Assembly (NCBI GenBank): GCA_036557705.1
Contig: DATBHB010000003.1
Span: forward strand, 1-64,000
Direction of reading: 5' to 3'
DNA: 64,000 nt
From: VAZQ01 sp036557705
GTDB lineage: Bacteria > Pseudomonadota > Alphaproteobacteria > Rhizobiales > Xanthobacteraceae
Shown here: piece after piece, positions 33,777 through 43,300 of the stretch
How positions within the stretch are numbered: position 1 is the first letter of the stretch
Layout: each line of letters opens with the position of its first letter
Position numbers and translations under genes: made by a program
Notes under the pieces: generated by a model
Told to the model about the DNA's origin: nothing
What the model saw: only the letters and a program-made list of their open reading frames with translations
Database searches by the model: none

Positions 33777-35201
33777 ATGGTCCGTGGCGGCGCGCGTGCG
33801 GGTCGGCTCGCGCGGTGGGCGATGCCTGCCGCGGCGATTTTTTGCGTCGTCGCCGCGCCGCCGCAAGCTGCGGCCGATACCCTCTATGGCGCGCTGACCC
33901 AGGCCTACGCGAACAATCCGCAGCTCAATGCCCAGCGGGCGGCGACCCGCGCGGCGGATGAAAACGTCGCTATTGCACTTGGAGGCTATCGGCCGACACT
34001 TTCGGCCACGAGCAGCATTTCCGAAGCCTATAACGACAACCTGAACAAGAGTCCCGGGCCCACGCCGACTTATTCGCGGGTGACCGGCGAGAACGCGGTG
34101 ACAGCTTTCGGCATCACGGGCTCGCAAACCCTGTTCAACGGGTTCCAGACCGGCAATCGCACCCGCCAGGCCGAAGCGCAGGTTTTCGCGGCGCGCGAGA
34201 CTTTGCGTACCACCGAGCAGTCGGTCCTGCTCAGCGCGGCGACTGCCTATATGAACCTGCTCCGCGACAGCGCCATAGTCGATCTCAACCAAAGCAATGT
34301 CACCGTGCTTGAGCTGACGCTGCGGCAGACCCGCGACCGTTTCCTCATCGGCGAGGTCACCCGTACCGACGTGGCGCAGGCGGAGTCTCGGCTCGCGCTC
34401 GGACGCTCGCAATTGCTCGCTGCCCAATCCAATTACGTCACCTCGAAGGCGCAGTACCGTCAGGTGATCGGGGTGGAGCCGGGCCGGCTCGCACCGGCCC
34501 CCTCCGTCGACCGCTTATTTCCGCGAACGGTCGCCGGTGCGGTCTCGCTCGGGCTCTCGGAAAATCCGCTGACGACGACGGCGGCCTACAACGTCGATGC
34601 GGCCGTACTGCAGGTCAAGATCGCGGAAGGCGCGCTCTATCCGGTCGTCACCGCGACCGCAAGCGTCATGAAACAGTTCGGTTCGACCCAGTCGCCCCTC
34701 CAGCTCCAGTCGTTGAACGCCATCGTTGGCGCTCAGGTCGCGGTGCCGCTCTATCAGGGCGGCGGGGAATACGCGACCATCCGTCAGGCCAAAGAGACGC
34801 TTGGCCAGCAGCGGCTCAATTTGGAGACCGCGCGCGATCAGGTGCGCGCCAACGTGGTGCAAGGCTGGGGCCAGCTCGATGCCGCCAAGGCGCAGATCGA
34901 GGCGACCCAGGCCCAGGTGGCCGCAGCCGAAATCGCACTCAACGGCGTGCGTGAAGAGGCCCGCGTCGGGCAGCGGACCACGCTTGATGTGCTCAACGCC
35001 CAGCAGGATCTGTTGAACGCGCGTGTCGCGCTCGTCACCGCTCAGCACGACCGCGTGGTCGCCTCGTTCGCAGTGCTCTCGGCGGTCGGCGGCCTCTCGC
35101 CGCAAGTGCTGGGTCTTCGGATCGAGAATTACGATCCGATGGTGCACTACCAGCAAATCCGCGACGCCTGGGGCGGTGTGCGCACACCTGACGGGCGGTG
35201 A
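33777..35201 (+). CDS. TolC-family outer-membrane channel protein
   Basis: 474 aa. Signal peptide MPAAAIFCVVAAPPQAAAD, then two outer-membrane-efflux-protein repeats: LYGALTQAYANNPQLNAQRA, GITGSQTLFNGFQTGNRTRQAEAQ, TAYMNLLRDSAIVDLNQSN and, in the second half, AVPLYQGGGEYATIRQAKETLG, GVREEARVGQRTTLDVLNAQQDLLNA. The C-terminus ends VHYQQIRDAWGGVRTPDGR, usual for alphaproteobacterial TolC. It forms trimeric export channels for type I secretion or efflux. Its last 55 bp overlap the 3' end of cysNC on the other strand. Confidence 0.93.
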   Translation: MVRGGARAGRLARWAMPAAAIFCVVAAPPQAAADTLYGALTQAYANNPQLNAQRAATRAADENVAIALGGYRPTLSATSSISEAYNDNLNKSPGPTPTYSRVTGENAVTAFGITGSQTLFNGFQTGNRTRQAEAQVFAARETLRTTEQSVLLSAATAYMNLLRDSAIVDLNQSNVTVLELTLRQTRDRFLIGEVTRTDVAQAESRLALGRSQLLAAQSNYVTSKAQYRQVIGVEPGRLAPAPSVDRLFPRTVAGAVSLGLSENPLTTTAAYNVDAAVLQVKIAEGALYPVVTATASVMKQFGSTQSPLQLQSLNAIVGAQVAVPLYQGGGEYATIRQAKETLGQQRLNLETARDQVRANVVQGWGQLDAAKAQIEATQAQVAAAEIALNGVREEARVGQRTTLDVLNAQQDLLNARVALVTAQHDRVVASFAVLSAVGGLSPQVLGLRIENYDPMVHYQQIRDAWGGVRTPDGR

Positions 35202-37102
35202 TCCAATTCGAGCTTTCGGAGCTGGAATTCAGTGAACCAATCCGCAATACGCCTCGCCGCCCGATCGGCGGATTCGCTCGCGTGCTGGATGTGGATGTCG
35301 GGCGCATCCGGCGCCTCGTAGGGACTGTCGATCCCTGTGAAATTCTTTATCTGCCCGGCTTGCGCCTTGCGGTAGAGTCCCTTCGGATCGCGACGAATAC
35401 ATTCTTCCAGCGGGACATCGACGAAGATCTCGATGAACTCGCCATCTTCGAGCATTTCCCTGACCATCTGCCGTTCGGCCCGGAACGGGGAAATGAAGCA
35501 GCTCAACACCACGAGGCCGGATTCTACGAACAGCTTCACCATTTCGCCGACCCGGCGAATGTTCTCGACGCGGTCCACGTCGGTGAAACCGAGGTCGCGG
35601 TTGAGTCCGTGGCGAACGTTGTCACCGTCGAGCATCATCGTGTGGATGCCACGGTCGTGCAGCAGTTTCTCCACCAGATTCGCAATGGTCGACTTGCCTG
35701 AACCTGACAATCCCGTGAACCACAGCACGCACGGATTCTGATGCATGAGCGCGGCGCGCATGGACTTGTCCAAAAGATGCGCCTGCCGGTGAATGTTGGT
35801 CGCGCGCCGGAGCGCAAACGAGATCAGGCCGGCGCCGGCGGTGACGTTCGTGAACCGGTCGATGAGGACGAACGCGCCGGTCTTGCGATTATCGCGGTAA
35901 GGATCGAACGCAACCGGGCTCGCAGTAGACAGGTTGCAGAAACCGATCTCGTCGAGTTCGAGCGTGCGTCCGGGGCGCTGCTCGATCGTATCGACATCCA
36001 CCTTGTGCTTGAGCATGGTGATGCGCGCCGGCAGGATTTTCGTTCCGATCCGCATCAGATAGGAGCGGCCCGGCAGCATCGGTTCGTTATCCATCCAAAG
36101 CACGTGCGCGGCGAACTGATCGGCGAACTCCGGCCGGACTTGGGGGCTGGCGAGAACGTCGCCGCGCGCGATATCGACCTCGTCCGCGAGGGTGAGGGTG
36201 ACCGCGTCCGCGGCGCACGCGCGGGTCCGGTCCCCGTCGAAGGTCACGATCCGTTCGACTGCCGTTTCACGTCCCGATGCCGTCACTACGATACGGTCGC
36301 CCACCGCCACCGCCCCCGACGCCACTGTCCCGGCGAAGCCACGGAATTCTTGATTGGGGCGATTGACCCATTGCACTGGAAAGCGCAGGGGCTGATCGCC
36401 CCCCTGACCGGGGATGTCCACGGTTTCCAGATGATCGAGCAGAGACGGCCCGTCATACCAGGGCGTGCGCTCGGATTTACCGACGATGTTGTCGCCGTAT
36501 CGCGCCGAGATCGGGATCGGCGCAATGGTATCGAAGCCGAGCGCCGCGGCGAAATGCAGGTAATCGGCCACGATCCGATGGAATGTTTCCTCGGAGAACG
36601 CGACCAAGTCGATTTTATTGACAGCGAGTACGACCGAGCGGATGCCGAACAGCGAACAGATGTAGCTGTGGCGCTTGGTCTGGGTCAGGACACCCTTGCG
36701 GGCGTCGATCAATACCACGGCGAGTTCCACCGTCGAGGCGCCGGTCGCCATGTTGCGCGTGTACTGCACGTGGCCCGGCGTGTCGGCCACGATGAAGGCG
36801 CGCCGCGGCGTGCTGAAAAAACGATAGGCGACGTCGATCGTGACGCCCTGCTCGCGTTCGGCCTGGAGCCCGTCGACCAGCAGTGCGAGGTCGACCTCGT
36901 CTCCCAGCGTGCCGTGCCTGTGGCTGTCGCGTTCGACCGCCGAGAGCTGGTCATCGCAGATGAGCCTGGAATCGTAGAGCAGGCGGCCGATCAACGTCGA
37001 CTTGCCGTCGTCTACTGATCCGCAGGTGAGAAATCGCAGCAGGTTCTTGCCGGAGTCCTGCGAGGGGCCGAGATTAAGCCCAGATGGGCGCGGCGCATTC
37101 AT
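35147..37102 (-). CDS. cysNC: Fused sulfate adenylyltransferase large subunit / APS kinase (CysNC)
   Basis: 651 aa, NodQ-like. N-terminal GTPase: GSVDDGKST at 28-36, DTPGHVQYTRNM, NKIDL. C-terminal APS kinase from about residue 440: P-loop GLSGSGKSTIANLVEK near 463, MLDGDNVRHGLNRDLGF, and the acceptor Ser in FISPFRAERQMVR, so the kinase looks active. With CysD it turns sulfate into APS and then PAPS. The last ~17 residues (PSGVRTPPQASRICW) are read antisense to the end of the TolC gene. The start overlaps the cysD stop (TGATG). No sulfite-forming genes (cysH, cysI) are nearby; a sulfotransferase is in the same locus. Confidence 0.96.
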   Translation of the reverse strand: MNAPRPSGLNLGPSQDSGKNLLRFLTCGSVDDGKSTLIGRLLYDSRLICDDQLSAVERDSHRHGTLGDEVDLALLVDGLQAEREQGVTIDVAYRFFSTPRRAFIVADTPGHVQYTRNMATGASTVELAVVLIDARKGVLTQTKRHSYICSLFGIRSVVLAVNKIDLVAFSEETFHRIVADYLHFAAALGFDTIAPIPISARYGDNIVGKSERTPWYDGPSLLDHLETVDIPGQGGDQPLRFPVQWVNRPNQEFRGFAGTVASGAVAVGDRIVVTASGRETAVERIVTFDGDRTRACAADAVTLTLADEVDIARGDVLASPQVRPEFADQFAAHVLWMDNEPMLPGRSYLMRIGTKILPARITMLKHKVDVDTIEQRPGRTLELDEIGFCNLSTASPVAFDPYRDNRKTGAFVLIDRFTNVTAGAGLISFALRRATNIHRQAHLLDKSMRAALMHQNPCVLWFTGLSGSGKSTIANLVEKLLHDRGIHTMMLDGDNVRHGLNRDLGFTDVDRVENIRRVGEMVKLFVESGLVVLSCFISPFRAERQMVREMLEDGEFIEIFVDVPLEECIRRDPKGLYRKAQAGQIKNFTGIDSPYEAPDAPDIHIQHASESADRAARRIADWFTEFQLRKLELDHRPSGVRTPPQASRICW

Positions 37103-38196
37103 CAGAAATAACCCTCGCGTTTCTTGCGTTCCATCGAAGCCGCCTCGTCGTGATCGATCAGGCGGCCCTCGCGTTCCGACTTGTTCGAGACCAGCATCTC
37201 GGCGATGATCTGGCGCACGTCTGATGCCAGGGACTGGATCGCGCCCGAGAGGGGGTAACAGCCCAATGTTCGAAAACGCACCGCCATCTGAGCCGGCACC
37301 TCGCCGGGCTCAAGCGGGAGGCGCTCGTCGTCGACCATGATGAGCGCACCGGACCGTCGCACGATCGGCCTCGGTTTCGAGAAATACAGCGGAACGACCG
37401 GAATCTCCTCTGCGGCGATGTAACTCCAGACATCGAGCTCGGTCCAATCGGAAAGCGGGAACACGCGAACCGATTCGCCCTGCCGGATACGCGTGTTGAA
37501 CAGATTCCACAGCTCGGGGCGCTGATTGCGTGCGTCCCACACGTGATCCGCGCTGCGGAAGGAAAAAATGCGTTCCTTGGCTCGGCTTATTTCCTCGTCG
37601 CGTCGTGCGCCGCCGAGCGCCGCGTCGAAGACGTATCGCTCGAGCGCCTGCTTCAACGCTTCGGTCTTCATCACCTGGGTGTGGAGGGAGCAGCCGGACG
37701 CGATGGGGTTGATGCCGCGTGCGACACCCTCATGGTTGATATGGACCAGGAGTTCCAGCCCGAGTTCACGCGCGATCATTTCGCGGAACGCGATCATCTC
37801 GCGGAACTTCCAGGTTGTGTCGACGTGGAGGAGGGGGAAAGGGGGTTTGGCCGGATAGAAAGCCTTGCGGGCGAGGTGCAGCATCACGCCCGAATCCTTG
37901 CCGATCGAATACAACATCACCGGCTTGCGGAACTCGGCTGCCACTTCGCGCAGGATTTCGACCGAAGCCGCCTCGAGCCGGCGCAGATGCGGTGTCAGCC
38001 GGCGCCCGCGCGGCGCATTCTCGCCCTGGGCAGCGTAACGGCGCACAGCATCCGCGAGCGGCGTATCCGCGCTTTGCAGCACCGGGGAGGGGGCAATGTC
38101 GCCCACGATCGCCGGCGCCGCTGCTGGGCTCAGGCTTGGCGCCATTTCGGTTCGCCCCGTTTTACCGGCTGGCGGGCCTGGAGCATATTCCTGCAT
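37102..38196 (-). CDS. cysD: Sulfate adenylyltransferase small subunit CysD
   Basis: 364 aa if started at 38196; an ATG at 38145 (MAPSLSPAAAPA) is equally possible and avoids a 35-bp overlap with the methyltransferase upstream. The catalytic core begins at LTPHLRRLEAASVEILREV; PP-loop VMLYSIGKDSGVMLHLARKAF; LLHVDTTWKFREMIAFRE; then KERIFSFR and the C-terminal GYF motif KKREGYF. There is an N-terminal extension of about 65 residues, longer than usual CysD. It forms ATP sulfurylase with CysN and is coupled to cysNC. Confidence 0.95.
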   Translation of the reverse strand: MQEYAPGPPAGKTGRTEMAPSLSPAAAPAIVGDIAPSPVLQSADTPLADAVRRYAAQGENAPRGRRLTPHLRRLEAASVEILREVAAEFRKPVMLYSIGKDSGVMLHLARKAFYPAKPPFPLLHVDTTWKFREMIAFREMIARELGLELLVHINHEGVARGINPIASGCSLHTQVMKTEALKQALERYVFDAALGGARRDEEISRAKERIFSFRSADHVWDARNQRPELWNLFNTRIRQGESVRVFPLSDWTELDVWSYIAAEEIPVVPLYFSKPRPIVRRSGALIMVDDERLPLEPGEVPAQMAVRFRTLGCYPLSGAIQSLASDVRQIIAEMLVSNKSEREGRLIDHDEAASMERKKREGYF

Positions 38197-39049
38197 GCGA
38201 ACGGCGCCTCAGCTGCGCCCACAGGTGCCAACCTAAAACACTTTCTCCCGGCAGGCTCGCTGCTGGAAGTGGCGGAGCATGCATCCAGAGCTTGAAGCTT
38301 TCGAGCAGCTCAAAATCAGGAAAATCGGATTGGATCGCGGCTCTGGTGTAGACTTTGGAATACGGATTGTCGGGCCCGTCGGTAGATCGATGAACGAAAT
38401 TTTCCATGCGCAGGTAATTGAGAATTCCACGCGCTTTGGCATTTTCACAATGGCGCTTATAAATCCCGCCGAGCCTCATTCCCGGCACGATCATCAGAGC
38501 AATGAGTCCAAGGCGGCGAACGATTCTGATTGAAACATGATAGTTGAGCGAATGCTTGGCATATACCATCATTATCAAAACCCCATCAGGTTTCAGTACC
38601 CGCCAGATTTCCCGCTGGGCGGTGTGGATCTCCGGGACATGATGAAGGACCCCGTGTGAGAACACCACGTCGAAAGTTTGATCCCGGTAAGGAATATTGA
38701 GAGCGCTGCCGACTTTTAGATCGGCAATTGGAAGGTTGTGGACCGCGGCGCGAGCGCGCATTCGATTTACGGACTCCTCCGTTAAATCGAGCCCCGACCA
38801 ACAGGCGCCGCGGCTTATGATCTGTTCCGCTTCGGCTCCCTGCCCGATGCCGATCTCCAAGACCCTCTTGCCTTTCCAGGAGAACCGGTCCAGTGCGCGC
38901 AGGATGTGAGCTTCATGAACATAGCGGAAAGTATCGTAGTCGTTGAAGAATTTCTTGTAGTCGCCCGCAAACGCTTGTGCCAGTCCCCCGACCTGCTGAT
39001 CCCCGCAGGGATGCTCTTCCCAAAACGTGCGAACTGCAATCTCATCCAT
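38162..39049 (-). CDS. Class I SAM-dependent methyltransferase
   Basis: 295 aa. Motif I VLEIGIGQGAEAEQI, motif II region GLDLTEESVNRMRARA, then TFDVVFSHGVLHHVPEIHTAQREIWRVLKPDG, a Methyltransf_11 pattern. The C-terminal half has hydrophobic patches (LGLIALMIVPGMRLGGIY), suggesting membrane contact. It lies in the polysaccharide operon between the heparinase-like gene (8-bp overlap at its start) and cysD (overlap at its end). Methylation of a sugar or lipid-linked intermediate is the likely role; the exact acceptor is unknown. Confidence 0.85.
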   Translation of the reverse strand: MDEIAVRTFWEEHPCGDQQVGGLAQAFAGDYKKFFNDYDTFRYVHEAHILRALDRFSWKGKRVLEIGIGQGAEAEQIISRGACWSGLDLTEESVNRMRARAAVHNLPIADLKVGSALNIPYRDQTFDVVFSHGVLHHVPEIHTAQREIWRVLKPDGVLIMMVYAKHSLNYHVSIRIVRRLGLIALMIVPGMRLGGIYKRHCENAKARGILNYLRMENFVHRSTDGPDNPYSKVYTRAAIQSDFPDFELLESFKLWMHAPPLPAASLPGESVLGWHLWAQLRRRSHAGICSRPASR

Positions 39050-41075
39050 TCTGCCACTCCGGCTGTTCGGTTTGGGCTTTCAGGGAGCACTCGACGTGGC
39101 GGCAAACGGAAAGCCGAGTGGTCAGCGAGTTGTGCGTCGTCGCGATGCCTTTCCCGGCCAATGTGAATGCCGGGACCTTGATGCCGAACCGTGGCGAGTA
39201 CCAGCCGATTACAGGCTTTATCTCACCCCGATGGAGTGTCCAAAGCAATGAAGACGGCAGCTCCAACACCGCACTTCCATTCGGCCATCTCAGTTCCGCA
39301 CGGTCCCGCTCAAGCTGACAGTCGATCTCGGGGCCGAGGTGGAAGTAAAGACCTGCCGGAATGGAGAGGTGTCGAGGCGCGACAATCGTATCGCAGACCG
39401 TCAGGGTTCGCTCGCAGCGGTTGAGCAGCACCGAACGCCGATGGATCGGCCCCCCGCGACTCACGTATCCTGTGTGTTCTGCTTCTAATCGACTTTCGTT
39501 TGCATTTTCGTCGACGCAGACTGCTGCGACCAAGCGGCTCTGGGCGTGCTGCATCCACATGAACGGACCGCCCGATGCCGATTGATTCTGTCCCATCAGC
39601 TCAAGCGTGTTGTGGCCGCGCGTAGCCCTGAAATAGCTTCGCCATTCGGGATCGGCATAATAACTGTAGGTGCCGGGATCGGCGAGCAGCTCTACACCGC
39701 CGACGCGGACTTCAATCGACAGAGCATCAGCATGTGCGTGCGCAGCGATCTTCAAGAATCCATGCGGACCGGCATCGTACCGGCACCACAATTCATCTGC
39801 CGCGCGTCCGCAACGAAGATACAGGTGGCCGGCATCTGGAAGGCTGTCCGGCCGGGCGGCCAGGCGGGACTCCGGCAGGGGCGGTAATCTCACGCCGTGT
39901 GTCCAAAAGGGTGTTCGAATGTCGCTTTCGGCGACGCGCGGCCACCACGGCAGAGCCCTGAACAGACGTGTTCCGGTAGCCAGGAGAGAGTCCCAGCGGC
40001 GGTACTCTGGAGCATCGAGCAGCAGCCCGACCCCCTCGTCCCCATCGCCTTGACGAGGCGGAGTTCGGGCGCTGTCGACAACAGCGGCAAGTGCATCGAC
40101 CATCGCCCGAATGCGCTCCCAAACCGCTGCCTCCAAGGGATGCCCGGTGAGCTGCCCTTCGATCGCCGCAGCAAGGAACAATTCCAGCACCAGCCCGTGA
40201 TAGTCGGTCGCAAGCTCGCGATTGAGGCCGCTTGGAAAAGTCTGTGCCGTTATTGCGTGCCGCAATATTTCAGCCGACCGTCGACGCCATTGCCTGCTTT
40301 GCGCAAAACAGGGAAATGCCGCCGCCGCAGTAAACTGTCCCGCAGCTTCGGCCACCAGGTGGTTATTCGCAGAAGAGCCATGGCTGGGGAATGCCGAGAG
40401 CCAAATCTGGTGATGATAAAGCTGGTGGATGAATTCAGGATTCCGCTCAAACAGGGCCGGCGCCTCCGACCAACCGTTTAGCAGGCGGCGCGTCCATACC
40501 CAGGAGATCAGTCGGATACCGAGCTCAATGCCGCTTATCCAGTGTGGTCCGGATAAGAACGGATTCTCGACCCACCAGGATCTGAGGTGATCCCGAACCC
40601 GCGTGGCGTACCGTTCGTCACCCGTGACCGCGTACGCGGCAGCGAGCACGGTCAAATGGTGATGCCTGGATGGTTCCCATATGTACTTGATGTCGCCGAT
40701 CTCTGCCTCGTTGCGATAGGGGATGTCGAAAGCGTATCGCCGCGACGGTGCACGGCGCCCGCTACTCGCATCGATGAACCAGTCGGGTTTCTGGCCAAAG
40801 TCAGAATGCTCGTGAGCAAACACTTTCCAACGGCCCTTCAACAAGGCTTCGGCTGTGCTCACGAGCCGGTGCACGGCTTCGCGGGGCAAGGTTTCTCCAG
40901 CTGGTGGATGCCACATCCCGGTGAACGATGGCCGCGAGCCGGGCAGGTGGGCGACCGAAATGCCGCCGCCGCGTCGCAGGCGCCAGACTTCACGGATCAT
41001 CTTGTGCCACCCGCGAGTAAAAACCTCGCTGGCATCCATGCAGGCAATTCGACGTAAGTACCAGTCAAGCTTCAT
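39042..41075 (-). CDS. Heparinase II/III-like (alginate lyase-type) protein
   Basis: 677 aa from the ATG at 41075. An N-terminal (alpha/alpha) barrel has WISGIELGIRLISWVWTRRLL, HGSSANNHLVAEAAGQFTAAA (catalytic Asn/His region) and NRELATDYHGLVLEL; the C-terminal beta-sandwich is the heparinase II/III domain with KIAAHAHADALSIEVRVGG, LLADPGTYSYYADPEWRSYFRATRGHNT. Polysaccharide lyases of this fold cleave uronic-acid polymers. No signal peptide is visible, so its role may be cytoplasmic or non-classical; in EPS loci it regularly sits beside the two-domain dehydrogenase, as here. It overlaps both flanking genes by 8-11 bp. Confidence 0.88.
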   Translation of the reverse strand: MKLDWYLRRIACMDASEVFTRGWHKMIREVWRLRRGGGISVAHLPGSRPSFTGMWHPPAGETLPREAVHRLVSTAEALLKGRWKVFAHEHSDFGQKPDWFIDASSGRRAPSRRYAFDIPYRNEAEIGDIKYIWEPSRHHHLTVLAAAYAVTGDERYATRVRDHLRSWWVENPFLSGPHWISGIELGIRLISWVWTRRLLNGWSEAPALFERNPEFIHQLYHHQIWLSAFPSHGSSANNHLVAEAAGQFTAAAAFPCFAQSRQWRRRSAEILRHAITAQTFPSGLNRELATDYHGLVLELFLAAAIEGQLTGHPLEAAVWERIRAMVDALAAVVDSARTPPRQGDGDEGVGLLLDAPEYRRWDSLLATGTRLFRALPWWPRVAESDIRTPFWTHGVRLPPLPESRLAARPDSLPDAGHLYLRCGRAADELWCRYDAGPHGFLKIAAHAHADALSIEVRVGGVELLADPGTYSYYADPEWRSYFRATRGHNTLELMGQNQSASGGPFMWMQHAQSRLVAAVCVDENANESRLEAEHTGYVSRGGPIHRRSVLLNRCERTLTVCDTIVAPRHLSIPAGLYFHLGPEIDCQLERDRAELRWPNGSAVLELPSSLLWTLHRGEIKPVIGWYSPRFGIKVPAFTLAGKGIATTHNSLTTRLSVCRHVECSLKAQTEQPEWQNG

Positions 41076-43269
41076 TGGCGCTGGAAAGAGAGCAGGGAGA
41101 GATCGAGATCTGTTCGTTGCCAGCCAGTTGGACCGGTATCGGCGCGTTTGCGGCGATGCTTTCCTCAACCGCCAGGGTCGCGGTCGTCGTGGCGACGAGG
41201 GAGGAAAACGGGATCGCCATGGGACCACCCGATTTCACCGCCTCGATGAAAGCCGCGAGCTGATGGCGCTGGCCTTTGTCGGCGATCCGGGACCGACGGA
41301 CGATGGTTCGACGAGAGCGCCAAAGCTCATACCGGCTGAAATTATCGAAGCTCGCGGCCTTACCGTCACCGAAAATCTCAATGCGCTCCTTGGGCACCCG
41401 CGGGTTGCCGTGCGCTACGTAGGAGATGCTCGCGATCGAACCATCGGCATAGGCGAGCGTCACGATCAGGCCCTCACGACTGGGACTGGTCGCCACAACG
41501 GAAACTTGAGACGGATCCGTGCCGAGCCACCAACTCGCTGTATCGATGAAATGCCCCCCCTCCCCGACGAAGCGCGAGCCCTCGTCCGGGTTTGCGTACC
41601 ACGAGCCTTTTTCCAGGAGACCCGCGTTTACACGATACTGAATTACATGCGCAGCCGTCCGCGGCCCCCACTCGGCCTTCATTGCGACGAGGAGCGGAGA
41701 AAATCGTCGATTGAAGCCGACGGTCAGTCGGTCGTTCCCGGTCTCTTGGACGGTGCGGATGATCTCGGCAAGCGAAGCTTTGGTGATGGCCAGGGGCTTT
41801 TCCACGAACACCGCCTTGCCGGAGCGCAAAGCTTCGCAGGCGAGCTGTGCGTGGCTGCCATGCCGCGTCGCGATGAGCACCGCATCTATATCGGTTGCTG
41901 TGATTAGCTCGCGGCCGTCCGTGGAAGCTCGCGAGAAACGAAATTTCCTCATTGCATTGGCGGCGGATAGCGCACTGTTGGTCGCGACCGCGACGAGATC
42001 GACCCTGGGATCGGCAGCAAGATGCGGCAAAAGCATGCTCGATGCATAACTTCCGGCGCCAATGACCCCGAGGCGTAGGTTTCCGGAACGCATTGGTCTC
42101 GCCAGCGGGTTGGCTGTTACGCGCTTTATGGGAGCCTGGTCTCCATACCGGAAGAGCACTCCGGGGCCGGACAAAGCGCCGGTGTTCATGCGCGCATAAA
42201 CCTGCACGGCCGATTTGAATGGAAATACATCGGTGATGAGCGGCTTGAGGTTCAGGCGACCTTCAGCGAGGAGCGCAAGGATGCATTCCATGTTGCGCCG
42301 TTCGGTCCACCTTACATATCCGACTGGGTAATCGATTCCCGCCTCTTCGTAGAGCGGATCGTACCGGCCCGGGCCATAGGATCGGGAAAAACGAAAGTCG
42401 AGTTCCTTCTCGTAACAGTCATTCCACGGGAGATCCAACCGGCACTTACCGATGTCAATTACGCGCGCACGATCGCGGGATAACTCCGCGGCGAGCAGAA
42501 CAGGTGCGCTGTCGCTCCCGCCCGCAGTGATAAAGGTGCAGTCAACTCCTTGGCCGCCGGTTAGATCCGCGATCTTTCGCCGAACCCGCTCAAACCCGTC
42601 TGTTCCTGAAACGGCGCAAGCACCTGCTCCGGCGGCTTCCGCCATGTTGCAGCGGTCTTCAACAACATCCACGCCGACTACGAATACTCCCGCCCCGCGC
42701 AGCAGCCGTACCAATATCTGCCCCAAGAGTCCGAGACCCACCACGCACGCGGTTTCACCGAGCCGAACCTCCGATTGACGCATACCCTGAAGAGCAACCG
42801 AGGCTACGGTTGTGAAGGCCGCCTGCTCGGGATCAACCCCCGCCGGTATGGGGACGCACATATTCGTCGGCACCCAATTGTATTCTGCATGTAATGCATA
42901 TTGATTCCCGGCGCAGGCGACGCGTTGCCCGACCGCAAGGTGTTCCGTCGCGCCGCCGACCTCGACGACGGTGCCGGACAGGGAATAGCCGAGGGGAGTG
43001 TAGGAATCGAGGCGGCTCATCACTTTGTGGTAAGTTGACAGGAGCCCCTGCTGACGGACCGATTCGATCACCTTGCGCATCTGGTCTGGTCTGGCGCGGG
43101 CTTTGCCGAAAAGTGACAGCTTGCTCTCCGAGATCTTCATCATCTCGGTGCCGGATGAGATGACGGAAAACGCTGTGCGAACCAGTACCCCACCAGGCCG
43201 GCAGGCGGGGACCGGAACTTCCAGCAAACTGAGTTCCCCAGACTTGTAATTCTGAGCGATCAGCCACAT
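41065..43269 (-). CDS. Two-domain oxidoreductase: zinc-type alcohol dehydrogenase plus Gfo/Idh/MocA
   Basis: 734 aa. Residues about 1-370 are a medium-chain dehydrogenase: VLVRTAFSVISSGTE, YTPLGYSLSGTVVEVGG, and Rossmann motif ACVVGLGLLGQILVRLLRGAG. The classical catalytic-zinc Cys/His residues are not evident (PLGYSLSG in place of GHE), so it may not use zinc. Residues about 395-734 are a Gfo/Idh/MocA dehydrogenase: RLGVIGAGSYASSMLLPHLA, AVFVEKPLAITKASL (EKP motif) and VGEGGHFIDTASWWLG. This fusion is a known companion of heparinase-like proteins in exopolysaccharide loci. It probably modifies a sugar nucleotide or glycan; substrate unknown. Confidence 0.88.
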   Translation of the reverse strand: MWLIAQNYKSGELSLLEVPVPACRPGGVLVRTAFSVISSGTEMMKISESKLSLFGKARARPDQMRKVIESVRQQGLLSTYHKVMSRLDSYTPLGYSLSGTVVEVGGATEHLAVGQRVACAGNQYALHAEYNWVPTNMCVPIPAGVDPEQAAFTTVASVALQGMRQSEVRLGETACVVGLGLLGQILVRLLRGAGVFVVGVDVVEDRCNMAEAAGAGACAVSGTDGFERVRRKIADLTGGQGVDCTFITAGGSDSAPVLLAAELSRDRARVIDIGKCRLDLPWNDCYEKELDFRFSRSYGPGRYDPLYEEAGIDYPVGYVRWTERRNMECILALLAEGRLNLKPLITDVFPFKSAVQVYARMNTGALSGPGVLFRYGDQAPIKRVTANPLARPMRSGNLRLGVIGAGSYASSMLLPHLAADPRVDLVAVATNSALSAANAMRKFRFSRASTDGRELITATDIDAVLIATRHGSHAQLACEALRSGKAVFVEKPLAITKASLAEIIRTVQETGNDRLTVGFNRRFSPLLVAMKAEWGPRTAAHVIQYRVNAGLLEKGSWYANPDEGSRFVGEGGHFIDTASWWLGTDPSQVSVVATSPSREGLIVTLAYADGSIASISYVAHGNPRVPKERIEIFGDGKAASFDNFSRYELWRSRRTIVRRSRIADKGQRHQLAAFIEAVKSGGPMAIPFSSLVATTTATLAVEESIAANAPIPVQLAGNEQISISPCSLSSANEA

Positions 43270-43300
43270 GGCTCAATAATACCTGGGAATCGGCGTGCCC

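Noticed and set aside
35741..37018. A 425-codon open frame on the + strand
   Set aside because: Antisense to cysNC with no family features.
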